NCBI GenBank assembly: GCA_958298945.1
Contig: OY282609.1
Span: 26,633,212 to 26,697,211, forward strand
DNA from: Atherix ibis
Lineage: Eukaryota; Arthropoda; Insecta; Diptera; Athericidae
Direction: 5' to 3'
DNA length: 64,000 bases
Shown here: piece by piece, positions 1 to 10,885 of the stretch
Position numbering within the stretch: position 1 is the stretch's first letter
How the letters are laid out: every line of letters begins with the position of its first letter
The notes under the pieces: model-generated
Databases searched by the model: none
Told to the model about the DNA's origin: nothing
What the model saw: only the letters and a program-made list of their open reading frames with translations
Position numbers and translations under genes: made by a program

Positions 1-331
1 GTTGGCTTTTAATAGAGGCTCGAGGGACAAAAAATAATGTGCACCAAACCTGAACAATTTCATAAAGCTACGGTCAGAGAGCAATTAATTTATTGGCGAG
101 TATCGAGTGGATTTTTTTATCTTGATAAAATAGCGAGTATCGAGTGGATTTTTCCATCTACAATGAGCAGAAATTGTTCAGTTCAATTTTGAGGTCAACG
201 AAAAACTACCATCTAAAAATTAAGAACTTTGAGTTTTAAATGAACAATAAAAAAAGGCCGTTCGCAAATTTAAATTTTCATTGTTAAAAGACCAAGATTT
301 TCGGTTGAGATTAAGTGAATTTTAGCCAAAA

Positions 332-667
332 ATGGATCGGTCCACTTTTTTGGTGTTCCTCTCGAAAGTGTATTCCATTTTTAAGATTTACGAGTGGTAT
401 CAATTTGGAATGTGGTCACGAACATTCCTTCGTATTGCCAGTATCAGTTTCAATATCGGTTTTGGAATTATGGTAGTTGTTGTGGCGATTCATTTGCTCA
501 GCCTTAAGAGGACTATCGAATCCATAGACGTTACATTTTAAGTACACTATCTTCTAAAGGACTTTGTTTTTCTTGTAGCCACATTACAGGATTTATTTAT
601 ATTCGAAACTATACCAAAAATATTAAAAATGTTCGGTTCTATTTGTGAAACTGTCGAATTCAATTTA
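332..667 (+). CDS. gustatory receptor-like gene, N-terminal exons 1-2 (junctions uncertain)
   Basis: An ATG at 332 opens 66 codons including a hydrophobic stretch (about residues 37-57) that fits the first membrane segment. The reading frame stops at 539-541, so splicing is needed. The best donor in phase is GTTACA at 530, joining an acceptor ending in ACAG at 589; an earlier acceptor (TTGTAG, ending 578) has no matching in-phase donor. Exon 2 then reads 26 codons to a donor GTAACA at 668. An alternative donor GTGAAC at 677 keeps the same phase and adds three codons. If neither splice is used, an in-frame TGA at 719-721 breaks the gene, and an ATG at 728 would have to start a shortened protein. 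Confidence 0.5.
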
Positions 668-3600
668 GTAACAAGTGTGAACTACGCTCGCCTACGAAAA
701 GACTGTATAAAAATGATTTGATCTAAAATGTTGGCTTCACTTTTTTGTTTTGGAGTTGCTATACAGTTTCGATCTGATCCGGATTTACCCATTTTCCCAT
801 GGATTATTTATGGAATATTTTATGGCATAATTTTAATGCGCTCCTTACAGTTGGTTGTGTCATTGAAGATTCTGTGCGAACTTTTCGATTGCATTGTTCA
901 GAAAATGATTAAATTCGATAGATCCGCTTATTTGAAGAGTGAATCGGTTCTAATTGAAGTGCGAACACTGATCAGTGCTTTTAATAAAATTTTTGATCTT
1001 GCCGGTTTGTTAAGTGATTATTTTGGACGTTTTATTTTACTTACGGTTGCGGCAAGTGTGTCGAGTGTTATTCATTGTTACTACTGGGCGCACATAGCGA
1101 ATAATGAGCAGTTAGGAGGTCAGTTTTTTTATATATCTCATACGAAATATGGTTTATATGCCCTTAAACTACTTTTTCTACATCTTATTTGTTATTATAT
1201 CTATCAACATCAGAAGTGGAATGTAAATTCTTCATCACCAACGGCGCTAAAACTGGAAATCCGGTTTAGGCCTGCTGAACCAAAGAATCTGAGACATCTA
1301 GACATTACGCCATGTTCTTCCAGATCAATATTCCACAATGATATTTTGGCATCCTGTCTAATGCCGTCGCTCTACCAGAGATAGGGCCTATTTCTTTTTT
1401 CTAAGACCATACATGATAAATGGAGTCACTCTAGACTTTCCGGGCAGGATCTCCCTTATAGATACGGATTGTGTTAACCGTATTGCAGCCTATTGAGCTT
1501 CATATTATCCATAGTCGAGCGGATGCGATAACGCTCCAATTTCTCATGGTTTAATAGGCTCCGAAATTATATATTTTCATGTAAGGTTCCAAATTTTTTT
1601 CGAAGGATCCTTCTTTCACACGCAGATAAGAATTTTCAATGGTTTTTTTGCTAAGAATCCAAGTTTCCGAAGAGCAACTGAAGGCTGGCAAGACTAATAA
1701 TTTCGATATTAGGGTCGGAAATTTCGAAGGAAATAATTTAAATTGAGTGAAGTACGGCTGCGATCCTAGACCTCAAACAGGAAAATTTACGTACCTTTCT
1801 GATCAATATATAAGAAAATATCGCTGATGTAAGCTAAAAGCTAGGCAGACTTAATGCGATAATACTAATAATGCTTATCCCTGAGTCACGAATCACATTT
1901 TTCAGCGCCAGATAAACAGAAAGAACGAAAGTGCGTCTTCTTGTGAAGTTGAACACTGACTATACTATTAAAAGCGGCTTTAAAGTCAATGAATACTCGT
2001 ATATATTGGATCTCTTGCTGATTTACTGGAGTGAAGCTCTTATAGCGTGGGTCAGTAATTTTTCAGATGAATGTGGTTATTTTGTCTCACACTTTGGGTA
2101 TTTAGAAGTTCTTTAAAATATTCCACCTATCGCCTTATTATATAGATTGAGTCTGAAATCAGATCATCCTCTTAACTACGGTGCAAATTATCCTATCCTG
2201 CTAACAATTAGAAAATACTTCCGCACCTGGTACAGTTGCTCTCTATATTATATGATTTCATAAGGCCTTTTTATTCTCTCAGGCCTTTTTGCTTTTGTCA
2301 ATAAATACTCTTCTATACTCGTCATAATTCACGATAGTTCGCTAAGTATGCCCGGATACTCTGAGAATGCAGCATGATTCGGAATATGGCATTCTTTTTT
2401 TGACCGCTTTCTATTGACCGCTTTCAATAATCAGTTACGACTTTCTTAAAGTGCCCTTTACGTCTTTCCAGGCTATGACAATATCTGATTCGTCACCAGG
2501 AATGTATCTTTGTTTATGTATTTAATTGCTTAGAAATCTAGCAGGGCTCTCCTGTTAGGCCGAGTACTTCGTCCACCTATATTCAGCGGATCACGACGAC
2601 AACAAGGTAGTGATTCGAGTCCAAGTGGACACCCGCATATGTTCTGATATTTTCTAAGTTCGAGTGATGTCGACAGTCAATCAACACGGGCGTCTACTTC
2701 CAACGACTACTTCATTTGTCCCAGCTAACTGGATAGTTTTCAATCCGTTACCATTCATATGCTCACGGAAGTTTTGGGTGCCGACAATTCACCTGACTAT
2801 AGGCTCCCTCCCTATATTACTGCTAAAGTCCCCAAGCATGATTTTTGTATGATACTTGGGACAAACGTTGAGTGCTCGTTCTACTAATTTCAAAAAGGCA
2901 TTTTTCTCCTAATCGGCTGACTCCTCCGTAGGAGTATGGATATTTATGAGTCTAATGCAAGTAATTATAGAACTTAAAGCTATAAGTACACGTACAGTAT
3001 ACTTATAGCTTTAAGTTCTATAATAACTGACCTTATATAGTGCTTTAAATGCAAAATATAAACCCAAATCCAACCATGTCAAACCCAAATCCAACCTGCC
3101 TAGAGGACAGCATTCGTGAACACCTCCACAAGTTTAAATGGCAGCCCCAAATCCAATCTGCCTTGAAGACAGCATTCCCAAAATTTCAATTTATGGACGC
3201 ATTTAGGCTTTTGGAAATACTTGCTGAGGAATGTAAACTCAACTATTCGAAGACCTGTAAGATTTTTCTATACAAAAGTACATTGCCTAAATTTTTTGTC
3301 AGTCATATTAAAAATTAAATAAATATTTATTTTGGTAGCTGTAATAAGAAAACAGTTTATTAATTGTAAGCTCTTCTAATATTCTGAGCTGCTTACATAA
3401 TTTTGAGCTTTAAAGAATTTGAATGCCAATAATTTGACAAAAGTTCCTTAAACGGTACTTACACAGTATGTCCCAAAAATACCCGAACTTTAATACACAT
3501 TATATTATCTTTGAAAGTTATTATTTATTTAAAATAGGTTCCATTAGACTCAACACAACGTTTGGAACGATCAACCAGCGCATGCATAGATTTTTTTATG

Positions 3601-5458
3601 TCATTTATAAGAATGTTCTTCAGCACCTCGGTTACGGCTGCTTGAATGGCTGGGATATCATCATTAAATGCTCCTTTCATCTTGGTTTTCAGTTTCGGAA
3701 ATAGAAAATAGTCACATGGTGATAGATCAGGCGAATACGGAGGGTGGTTGAAGAGAAAAATCCCTTTTTTCATCAAAAATTCGTTCACTTTTTTCGTCTT
3801 GTGAGGTGGTGCATTATTGTGCAATAAAAACCGCTGTTTTCCTGCTGGATATTCAGGTCTAACACGACCAATTCTTTTCCACAAACGATCTAAAACGCCT
3901 AAATAGTATTCTCCATTAACAGTTCGATGTTCTGGAACAAATTCCTTGTGGACAATACCCATTCGAATCATAACAAGTAATCAACATTGTCTTGATTCGA
4001 GACTTCTGAAAACGCAATTTTTTTGGTTTTGGCTCGCCTTTGGACTTCCAGTCAGCAGATCGACGCTTAGTTTCAGGGTCATATTTAAAACACCATGACT
4101 CATCACCAGTTATGATCGGATCAAGAAAGTCTGGATCGTTTTTAGCAGTTTCAACAATGCCTTTGCAATGCTCCACACGAGCGATTTTTTGGTCTTCATT
4201 TAATTCATGTGGAACAAAACGCGCACAAACTTTTCTTTTACCCAAATCTTCAGTTAATATTCTTTAAATAGTATTTTTACTCGTATTTAATTCCTCAGCC
4301 AACATTCTCGTAGTAAAATTTGCATCGATATCAATTATTTCACGGACTTTTTCCACCAATTCAGCACGGTTACTAGCTCCTGGACGATCTGGCCTTAGGT
4401 CGTCATTTAAATCCTCACGACCATTTTTAAATCGTGTAAATCATGTATAAACTTGAGTACGACTTATACGATCATCACCATAAACTTTTTCCATCAATTC
4501 GTATGTCTCAGCGAATTTTTTTTCAAGTTTAACACAACATTTTATATTTGCTCTTTGTTCCATTTTTGTTTTGTAACATTAGCACACTTTTATTTTTGGG
4601 ACACACTGTGTAGGTTATGCTAAATTTTGATAATCACAGAATAAGTATTTTTAAATGGCCCTAGATTTATTAATTAGTAAGGATTAAACTTTTCCAATGC
4701 TATTTAATTTATGTGAATTTTTAAAAAAGAGGACCTAAGGCGCTAATAAAGTTCACTGGCAAAGGAATACCCCAGACATTCGATAAAAAAAATGTTATAA
4801 TACTGAAAAGAAGCTCAAAAAATCCTAAAGTGGTCTTGCAAATTTTTTTCTTTCCTTATGTTATAATTATAACAATTGGTTAAACCACAAAATATTGAAA
4901 ATGGACTCTTAAAATATGTCTCCGTATTCTTATTATTTCAGAATATTGGATGGTTATAATACTTTTTCTAGAAGTTCTGGTTCTATTTTGGATTTGTAAT
5001 GCTTGCACAAATTTGGAACGAAACGTAAGCTCACCAATTTAAAAAAAAATGTCAACTTTTTCGCCATCATTTTTTTTTCTGAGATCCAAAATTATATAAA
5101 GTGTATAACAAAAATATATAAAATCTAATCCTTTAATTGCAGTTACGCCTCTTCCGTGGTCACATCTACAATATTGAATCTCAAATTGACGAAGCAGAAG
5201 GACTCCATGAAATTCGTCTATTTTGTGCACAAATTTTACATAAAAAAATTGAATTTTCATGTTGTGGATATTTTGTAATAAATTTGCAATTTTTAACACA
5301 GGTGAATTTATGTTCGAAATGCAATTTTTCATATTTGATTTTAGGTAATTTTAGGATCAGTTGGATACTTGTTCGTAATTGAAGAATTTCGAAGGACAAA
5401 AATTGTATTTGAAACTCAAACAGTGCAATCTATTTATGATGATATTTGGGATCCTTAA
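332..5458 (+). CDS. gustatory receptor-like (7tm_7) gene, six predicted exons
   Basis: Predicted chemosensory membrane protein of the insect gustatory-receptor superfamily (seven membrane segments, ligand-gated channel family acting in sensory-neuron membranes). Best splice model: exons 332-529, 590-667, 767-1118, 4942-5024, 5143-5301 and 5345-5458, giving about 327 codons; family members usually have 350-450. The last four exons join in phase with GT-AG borders. The first two junctions are guesses. The family signature is in exon 5 (Phe-Cys-Ala-Gln-Ile-Leu followed by Phe-Ser-Cys-Cys-Gly-Tyr-Phe) and exon 6, where GYLFVIEEF stands in place of the usual TY-x5-QF. No stop interrupts the modelled exons. 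The start at 332 has a good AAAATGG context. AATAAA-type signals follow the stop at 5458. Intron 3 is about 3.8 kb and full of transposons. The call rests on residue pattern alone; a divergent odorant receptor is the alternative. Confidence 0.72.
767..1118 (+). CDS. gustatory receptor-like gene, core exon 3
   Basis: The exon follows a pyrimidine-rich acceptor ending TACAG at 766 and ends at a GGAG|GTCAGT donor at 1118. It encodes two or three hydrophobic segments around a polar loop. The Leu-rich helix and the stretch SAFNKIFDLAGLLSDYFGR match the loop before membrane segment 5 of gustatory receptors. The exon ends in phase 1. That phase matches the acceptor at 4941, where one base of exon 3 plus AA completes a Glu codon. 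The open frame continues past the donor to 1384 and encodes another hydrophobic run, but this extension lacks the conserved C-terminus and is read as intron. Confidence 0.65.
1430..2950 (-). pseudogene. RTE-like LINE remnant (endonuclease, RT and C-terminus), antisense in the receptor intron
   Basis: Read on the minus strand, 2945-2560 gives an apurinic-type endonuclease block: the INIHTPTEE pattern, the metal-site motif KIMLGDFSSNIGRE, and HLDSNHYLV in place of the usual SDHYLV. Around 2260-1930 are reverse-transcriptase pieces, including GIIC and the motif-A pattern FIDFKAAFNSI. At about 1560-1440 is the C-terminal block related to those at 23.1 and 44.5 kb. Stops and frameshifts are frequent, and much of the RT between motif A and the C-terminus is missing. 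Such proteins nick DNA and copy their RNA into the break. This copy is dead. It lies wholly in the large intron, antisense to the host gene. Confidence 0.7.
2964..3024. repeat. perfect 25-bp-arm hairpin
   Basis: Arms 2964-2988 and 3000-3024 are exact reverse complements, separated by an 11-nt loop. It abuts the 5' side of the antisense LINE in the receptor intron. No transposon termini or target duplication are visible, so it looks like a fold-back duplication. Confidence 0.9.
3049..3318 (+). other. 89-codon open frame in intron, unrecognised
   Basis: An open frame with a low-complexity N-terminus produced by two or three copies of a short CCAAATCCAA-type repeat (3064-3110 and 3145-3165), followed by a more ordinary, Lys- and Phe-containing sequence. 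I recognise no domain. It lies on the sense strand inside the receptor gene's third intron, between the hairpin and the mariner. It is most likely chance or decayed repeat; a small nested gene cannot be excluded. Confidence 0.12.
3462..4610 (-). mobile_element. degenerate mariner-type (DD34D) transposon
   Basis: The left terminus CACAGTATGTCCCAAAAATA and the right terminus (as reverse complement) CACAGTGTGTCCCAAAAATA form 20-bp inverted repeats with one mismatch, each flanked by TA (3460-3461 and 4611-4612), the mariner target duplication. The element is about 1.15 kb, close to the usual 1.2-1.3 kb, so it is nearly full length. The coding strand is opposite to the host gene whose intron it occupies. 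Confidence 0.9.
3525..4563 (-). pseudogene. mariner transposase pseudogene
   Basis: The start codon is at 4563 on the minus strand. In order come a helix-turn-helix N-terminus, the linker motif RFVPHEL, the first catalytic block ITGDESW, the second block LLHNNAPPH and the third block YSPDLSPCDYFLFP. The second catalytic Asp is replaced by Asn. Spacing from that position to the last Asp is 34 residues, the mariner value. There are at least two in-frame stops (a TGA near 4440 and a TAA near 4265) and a frameshift near 3970. The enzyme would cut and paste the element at TA sites, but this copy cannot be active. Confidence 0.9.
4942..5458 (+). CDS. gustatory receptor-like gene, C-terminal exons 4-6
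   Basis: Exon 4 (4942-5024, acceptor TTTCAG, donor GTAAGC) encodes a membrane helix ending WICNACTNLERN. Exon 5 (5143-5301, acceptor TTGCAG, donor GTGAAT) has the conserved cytoplasmic Phe-x3-Gln and the following helix up to Phe-Leu-Thr-Gln. Exon 6 (5345-5458, acceptor TTTTAG) has GYLFVIEEF and a 24-residue tail ending in a TAA stop. Introns 4 and 5 are 118 and 43 nt; the 43-nt intron is very short but has a pyrimidine-rich 3' end. All three exons join in phase. This part carries the strongest family evidence. Confidence 0.7.
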
Positions 5459-6470
5459 ATAAATAAAGAGCAATTTCAATACTATTTTTAATTATAATTT
5501 AAATTAAATAAACAAAATGCAGGTAGACTAATGTGAATATTTATTAAAAAAATATTAAAAAACTATAAGAAAAATGAAAATATTTTTTTATATATGATAA
5601 TATCCTTGATTCATTTAATTATAATTTTAACTATTGTGAAACTTCATTTTTCAATAAATGATTGCAATAAACTCCGATATTTTATGGTGTTCTAAAAGAA
5701 AATCTACTTGGCCTCTTCCCTTACAACATATATTCTTTGCATATTCCAATCCTACCCAACCTCTTTTTAGCTATGGAAATAGATGACAACACCTGACTTG
5801 CATCTAGCAAAAATCCCCATCATCCTTCTGAAGAATCCAAATCCAAAACCTTCAGAACTGGTCTAAGCAAATTTGTCTACATAACTTTTACATTCTATCT
5901 AAAAATTTACTCCCTAAAGAGCAATGAATATCTTAATTTTTCATAAAAGATTTATAATTAATGTAAATTTTTTTAAAGATTCTGCCATGTTCTAAATATT
6001 TCAGAAGTAAGGTTTTAGAAAATTTTATAAGCAAAAGTTAAGTTATTTTATAATAAAAATATTTTTAAAAAAAATTGAAATTTTTAATGCTTCTATGATA
6101 TTATTCTAATTATTTAAAATTTTAGGTAAATTTAAGAGTAAAACTTTTTAAAATTAATTGCAAAAGAAATATTCATTTCGGTATATTTACTGACATTTTA
6201 AACATACAATGGCAATTTTTCAATTTTACTTCAGACAAATTTTTACTAGTCTTTAAAAGTTATTTTTTTAAATATATACAATATTTAAACTCTTAAAGAG
6301 TGAAGAATAAAATCATAAAGAATGAATTTTATGATCTTTACAAGCTAGACAAGTATTCCCATCAAATCTGAACAAAAATATTCAAAACATAAAACAATGA
6401 ATTTTTAAAGCAGTGAAATCCTAAAATGGAAAATAAAAGTTGTCTAAATGTTGTACATAAAAAAAAAAAA
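5459..6470. other. AT-rich intergenic stretch, nothing recognised
   Basis: Extremely AT-rich sequence after the receptor stop, with several AATAAA-like signals in the first 60 bases that could serve 3'-end formation. No conserved coding block or transposon end was seen. Confidence 0.5.
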
Positions 6471-6474
6471 TAAT

Positions 6475-6506
6475 CACCTACACTATAAATTGTTATAGTG
6501 TAGGTG
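6475..6506. repeat. perfect 14-bp hairpin with ATTG loop
   Basis: Arms CACCTACACTATAA (6475-6488) and its exact reverse complement (6493-6506) surround a 4-nt loop, just after a run of A. No RNA gene is evident around it. Confidence 0.8.
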
Positions 6507-7359
6507 GGAAATATTTTGTTTTCTTAGAAATTTTACCTGAAAATTCTTGATTTGTTTTTGGTAAGAAACCAGAAAGTGTATGGACTCATGTGCTGAAGAT
6601 TGCGGCCTGAGTTTATTCAAAGTAATTTGACTAAAGAGGCAATAATCCTTTCCTAGGTAATAGAATTTATGGTCAACCATTTCTACAGTTGTTTGTGGGA
6701 TACAATGTTAATAGTTGATCGAATCAAAACACGAAATGACTTTATGAGATAACAGGCAATATACAACCAGAAAAACAAGAGACTATCAGCATGAACTTAT
6801 TTATTAGTGAATTTCTGTCTTCATTTGTCTTTTAATGAAAAGATCGGAATTGTTTGATCATCTTCGAAAAATTTCTGATAATTGAATATAAATTATTTTA
6901 CATTGTTAAATTATTTTCATGTATTTTGTAAATATTTAAGTTTGCTTACACTTTTAAATTAAAATAATATACGAACTAGAATCGATTGAACGTTATATTA
7001 TATGCTTCTCAGGAGGAAAGTTTGCATAGCAAAAATACTCTTGACAATAACTCACTTGACAAAATGCATCTGAAAAAAAAATTCGGTTATAAAAAGTGTC
7101 GCGCTTATAATATTATCTAAGCCTAATACTATTCAAAATAATACAATTTTCACGAGACCAAATTATGTTTTGCAAACTGATGCGATGCAATATTATGTGT
7201 AGTAAAATTCTTATAAGGAAAATTTTAAATTTACAGATCATGTGAAAAAAGGTTTCGTTATAAAAATAATTATGAGTTAAAAAATGGATGGGATGGAAAT
7301 AATTGTGAGCAAAATTGGTATATAGAAATTGTGATGGGATTAAGAGATCAAAATTCAAT

Positions 7360-8375
7360 TCTAAGAATTCACGTGATAAAAATTCATGCGAAAAGAATTT
7401 ATGTGAAAAAATTCACGTGAACAAATTTATGTGTGAAAAGAAGAATTTCACATAAATTCTTTTCATGAAAGGAATTCACCTGAAAATAATTTTTGTGAAA
7501 GTATTTTCGTGAAAAATATTATCGTGAAGATAATTCGCGAAAAAATAATTTAAGTGAAAAGAATTCGTGAGATAAAGATTCACGTGAAACAAATTCGAGA
7601 GAAAATAATTCACGTAAAAGAATTCGCGTGAAACCAATTCACGTGAAAAGATTTCATGAAAAAGGATTTCATGTAAAAGGAATTCGTGAGAAAATAAAGT
7701 ACGAGAAAATAATTCACGAGAAAAAAATGCACGTGAGAAAAATTCACGTGAGAAAAATTATCATGAAAAGAATTCACTTGAAAATAGTTTGCGCAAAAAG
7801 AGTTTATGCGAAAATAACTCATGTAAAAAGAATTAACGGGAAAAGAATTCGCGAGAAAAGAATTTAAATAGAAAGAACTCGTGAGAAAAAATTCACGCGA
7901 AAAGAATTCACGTGAAAATAAGTCGCGAGAAAATAATTCACGTGAAAAGAATTTAAATGAAAAGAATTCGCTAGAAAAAATTCACGTGAAAAGGATTGAC
8001 GTGAAAATAAAGCACAAGAAATGAATTCACGTGAAACGGATTCCCGTGAAAATAAAGCATGAGAAAAGAATTCACGTGAAAAGAAGTCGCGAGAAAAGAA
8101 TTCATGTGAAAAGAAGTTACAAGAAAAGGATGCACGTGAAAATAAAGCACAAGAAAAGAATTCACGTGAAAAGAAGTCGCGAGAGAAGAATTCACGTGAA
8201 AAGGATTCACGTGAAAATAAAGCATAAGAAAAGAATTCACGTGAAAAGAATTCGCGAGAAAAGAATTCATGTGAAAAGAATTTGCGAGAAAAAGATTCAC
8301 GCAAAAAGAATTCACGCGAAAATAAAGCACAAGAAAAGAATTCACGTGCAAGAATTCTTTTGATAAAGTTCAACC
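7360..8375. repeat. 15-bp minisatellite built on GAATTC and CACGTG
   Basis: Roughly 65 degenerate units of consensus AAAAGAATTCACGTG, most regular from about 7560 to 8350. Common variants replace CACGTG with CGCGAG, or read AATAAAGCACAAGAA. About twenty CACGTG hexamers (the canonical E-box core) and many GAATTC sites occur. Because the unit is a multiple of three, long repetitive open frames arise on both strands (for example 8031-8363 plus and 7864-8373 minus), giving Lys/Arg/His-rich or Phe/Ser-rich peptides. These are by-products of the repeat and are not called as genes. Confidence 0.92.
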
Positions 8376-10040
8376 CAAAATATACACGTTAAAAAAATAA
8401 ATTGAAAATTTCACGTGAATTTTTGTGTTGAAAATTTCCAGACAAAAAATTCACAATATGAACATTTACTATGAAATTAATTGGAAAGGAAAAATACAAA
8501 AAAAAATATTTAATAAAAAAATTTTAAATATTCAAAATTTGCTGCGCAAATTCAGTTAAAGGAAAATATTTATAAAAAATGACGCGATAGAAAATTCACG
8601 ATATCAAATGTTTTTAAGTAAAATTTATAAATGTTATAACGAACTGTCTCGTAAATCAAGTTTGATATGTGAAAAAGCATAAAAATTTACACGTAAAGTA
8701 GAACTTTATCCCCCTTAAGAAAAGTGTTTAAAAGTATATAAACTGTTCCACAAAAATAAACTTTAATTTGAGAAAATTCTGTTAGAAAAACAATTTGTTA
8801 AAATAAAATTACAAAAAATAACTGCAAATTACACCAGAATTAAAAACGATTTCGATAAATACCAGCAGTTTTGGTGATTTAATATCCTTTATTAAAGAAA
8901 AAAAAAATTGTGGAAAAAACGATGTGCAAATTTGTGAAAAACTATAAACTGGAATAATTATTGAAGCAAAAATATATTTAAAAAAAAATTCAAAATAAAA
9001 ATGAATCCGAAATAAATCGTTTATGTCCCATCCATGTAACAGTTGGATTGCTACAATGTGCGAGCGTATATTTATTTACGTTCACATTTTTATTTGGAAT
9101 AGGAGAAGGGTCCTAATGGGGGTGCGGTTTTTGTGTAAGTTGTATGTGTAATAGCAAGCATGAGGGAAATGTTGTGAAGTGTGAAAAGCTACTACAACAA
9201 TTTCGACACAAATATGAGAGCAGATATTTTCAGGTTCGTAATCCATCTGGTCTGGTCTCGTGTATCCTGAATTCCAAGTCTCAATAAAATAATTCTGACT
9301 GTCGCCAGGAGCCCATTACAATACTCCACCCAACAGTTGCATACATCGAACATGGCTAATAGTAATATTGAGTAATCGGCAATAGTTGAACATTTAATAA
9401 AGTGAAAATATTGAAATTCTTTCACTTGATTGCAATAATTTTCTGGACGGAACAAAATTATGCCAGTTTAACGAAATAAATATTCGTATTGCGACAGTGC
9501 AATTTTTTGCTGTAACGGATTGTATTGTGTATGAAATTTACAAAAATTCACAATATACAATTTGATATTTTACATAATTCTTTTTCTATATTTTTCTTCA
9601 TCCCACACATGAAAATAATATTAAATAACAATTTTCCATTAGATAAAAGAGGATTTTTCTATATTATGCTGAAATAGAAATACTATCAAAAGGATTTAAG
9701 GGAGGATTTAGCTGCTGGTTGTGATACAGTTCGATTCTCTGATTTTAATTACATGAACAATTCCATCAAGAAAATATGGAAAAAACTTTCGAGTTGAGAA
9801 ACTAAAAATTCTGATTAAACAGTAACATTGCAAAATCAAAGGCCCAACTTATCCAATAGAAACCAATACATTACTCCGATTCACTATAAACCGTATTAAC
9901 ATTTTCGAGGCAATCATTGCGATTCGTATTCCTTTAAGGATATATGTACGAACAAAGAAAAAATCTAAAAAATTAAAATAAACCGAAATAAACCAAGGAC
10001 AGTTTATCCAAATATCAGTATTCGTATTAGTATTATTGGG
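8376..10040. other. AT-rich stretch without recognised genes
   Basis: The first few hundred bases contain decayed fragments resembling the preceding minisatellite (for example TTCACGTGAA near 8410), then simple A- and T-rich DNA. No coding motif was recognised. Confidence 0.4.
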
Positions 10041-10045
10041 TGTTT

Positions 10046-10200
10046 TGGGAGTAGCTCATTCGGTAACTCACTATCCCGCGTAGTGTCATAGTCAGATAAT
10101 AAAGCATGTGGGCGGATGCTTTCATGCAGATTGTTACAACTGTGAGTCGATGATATATCGACAGAGGATTACGACAAAACTAACTGTTCCGTCTGATATT
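10046..10200 (+). other. possible tRNA-derived (SINE-like) segment
   Basis: TAGCTCATTCGG at about 10052 is close to the consensus of the internal A box of RNA polymerase III promoters, preceded by GGGAG. I could not find a convincing B box or a cloverleaf, so this is not a tRNA gene call. The segment is noticeably less AT-rich than its surroundings. It may be a SINE head or chance. Confidence 0.2.
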
Positions 10201-10885
10201 ACAATGGATTTAAATGGATTTATGCTAATACTAGCACACTAAAGCTCTCCATAATGATTAGTTAATCCTTGAAATAATATATTTCCAAATAATTGTAAAT
10301 GCTAAATGCGAATGTGTTTGTGAAGATTTTATATACAATACTTACTATCTCTAACCTTACCATTAGGAGTAGAGGCTGTAGTTAGTAGTTGTGGTATGGA
10401 CTCTAAATGCTGGATTTTATGTTATATTTGATAAAATTGGCTGGTAAAAAATGGTATCCTGAGAAAAGCCAACATATTTTAAAAGGACAACAAAAAATAT
10501 AACCATATTGTGGCTATTATTATTTATGAAAAAAATGGAAATTGCATTTGTGTAACCAGAATTGTAATGAAATCAATCTCTCAACTTCCTTCACATTAGC
10601 TTGTCCCTTCTAGATATGCAGTACAAGTTTCAACCTGGCTATAGAGCGTAGTAAGTGAAGTTGTCTTTTTGTAGTGGATTATGAAAACTGGAACAAAGAA
10701 TGATGTGCCCTAAAATGTTATGCTAAGCTTGGTGAATCTTCGATTTTAGCTTACAAAAAGTTGCAATGAACCTTTTGAAAAAGCTTTTTTATGCCATAAA
10801 GAATTCAAGGTCGCCTTGCAGTAGCGAAAACTGTATCTCGCTCATGGAGGACTTAATTTTTTTTGATGACTATAGGAAGCTAATT

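Noticed and set aside
3049..3318. A nested small gene in the receptor intron
   Set aside because: The N-terminus is a short tandem repeat and the remainder has no recognisable domain. It is listed only as an unrecognised frame.
7610..8373. Long overlapping open frames on both strands (70 to 169 codons) with Lys/His- or Phe/Ser-rich repeats
   Set aside because: They are by-products of a 15-bp repeat whose period is a multiple of three. No start context, codon pattern or domain supports a protein.
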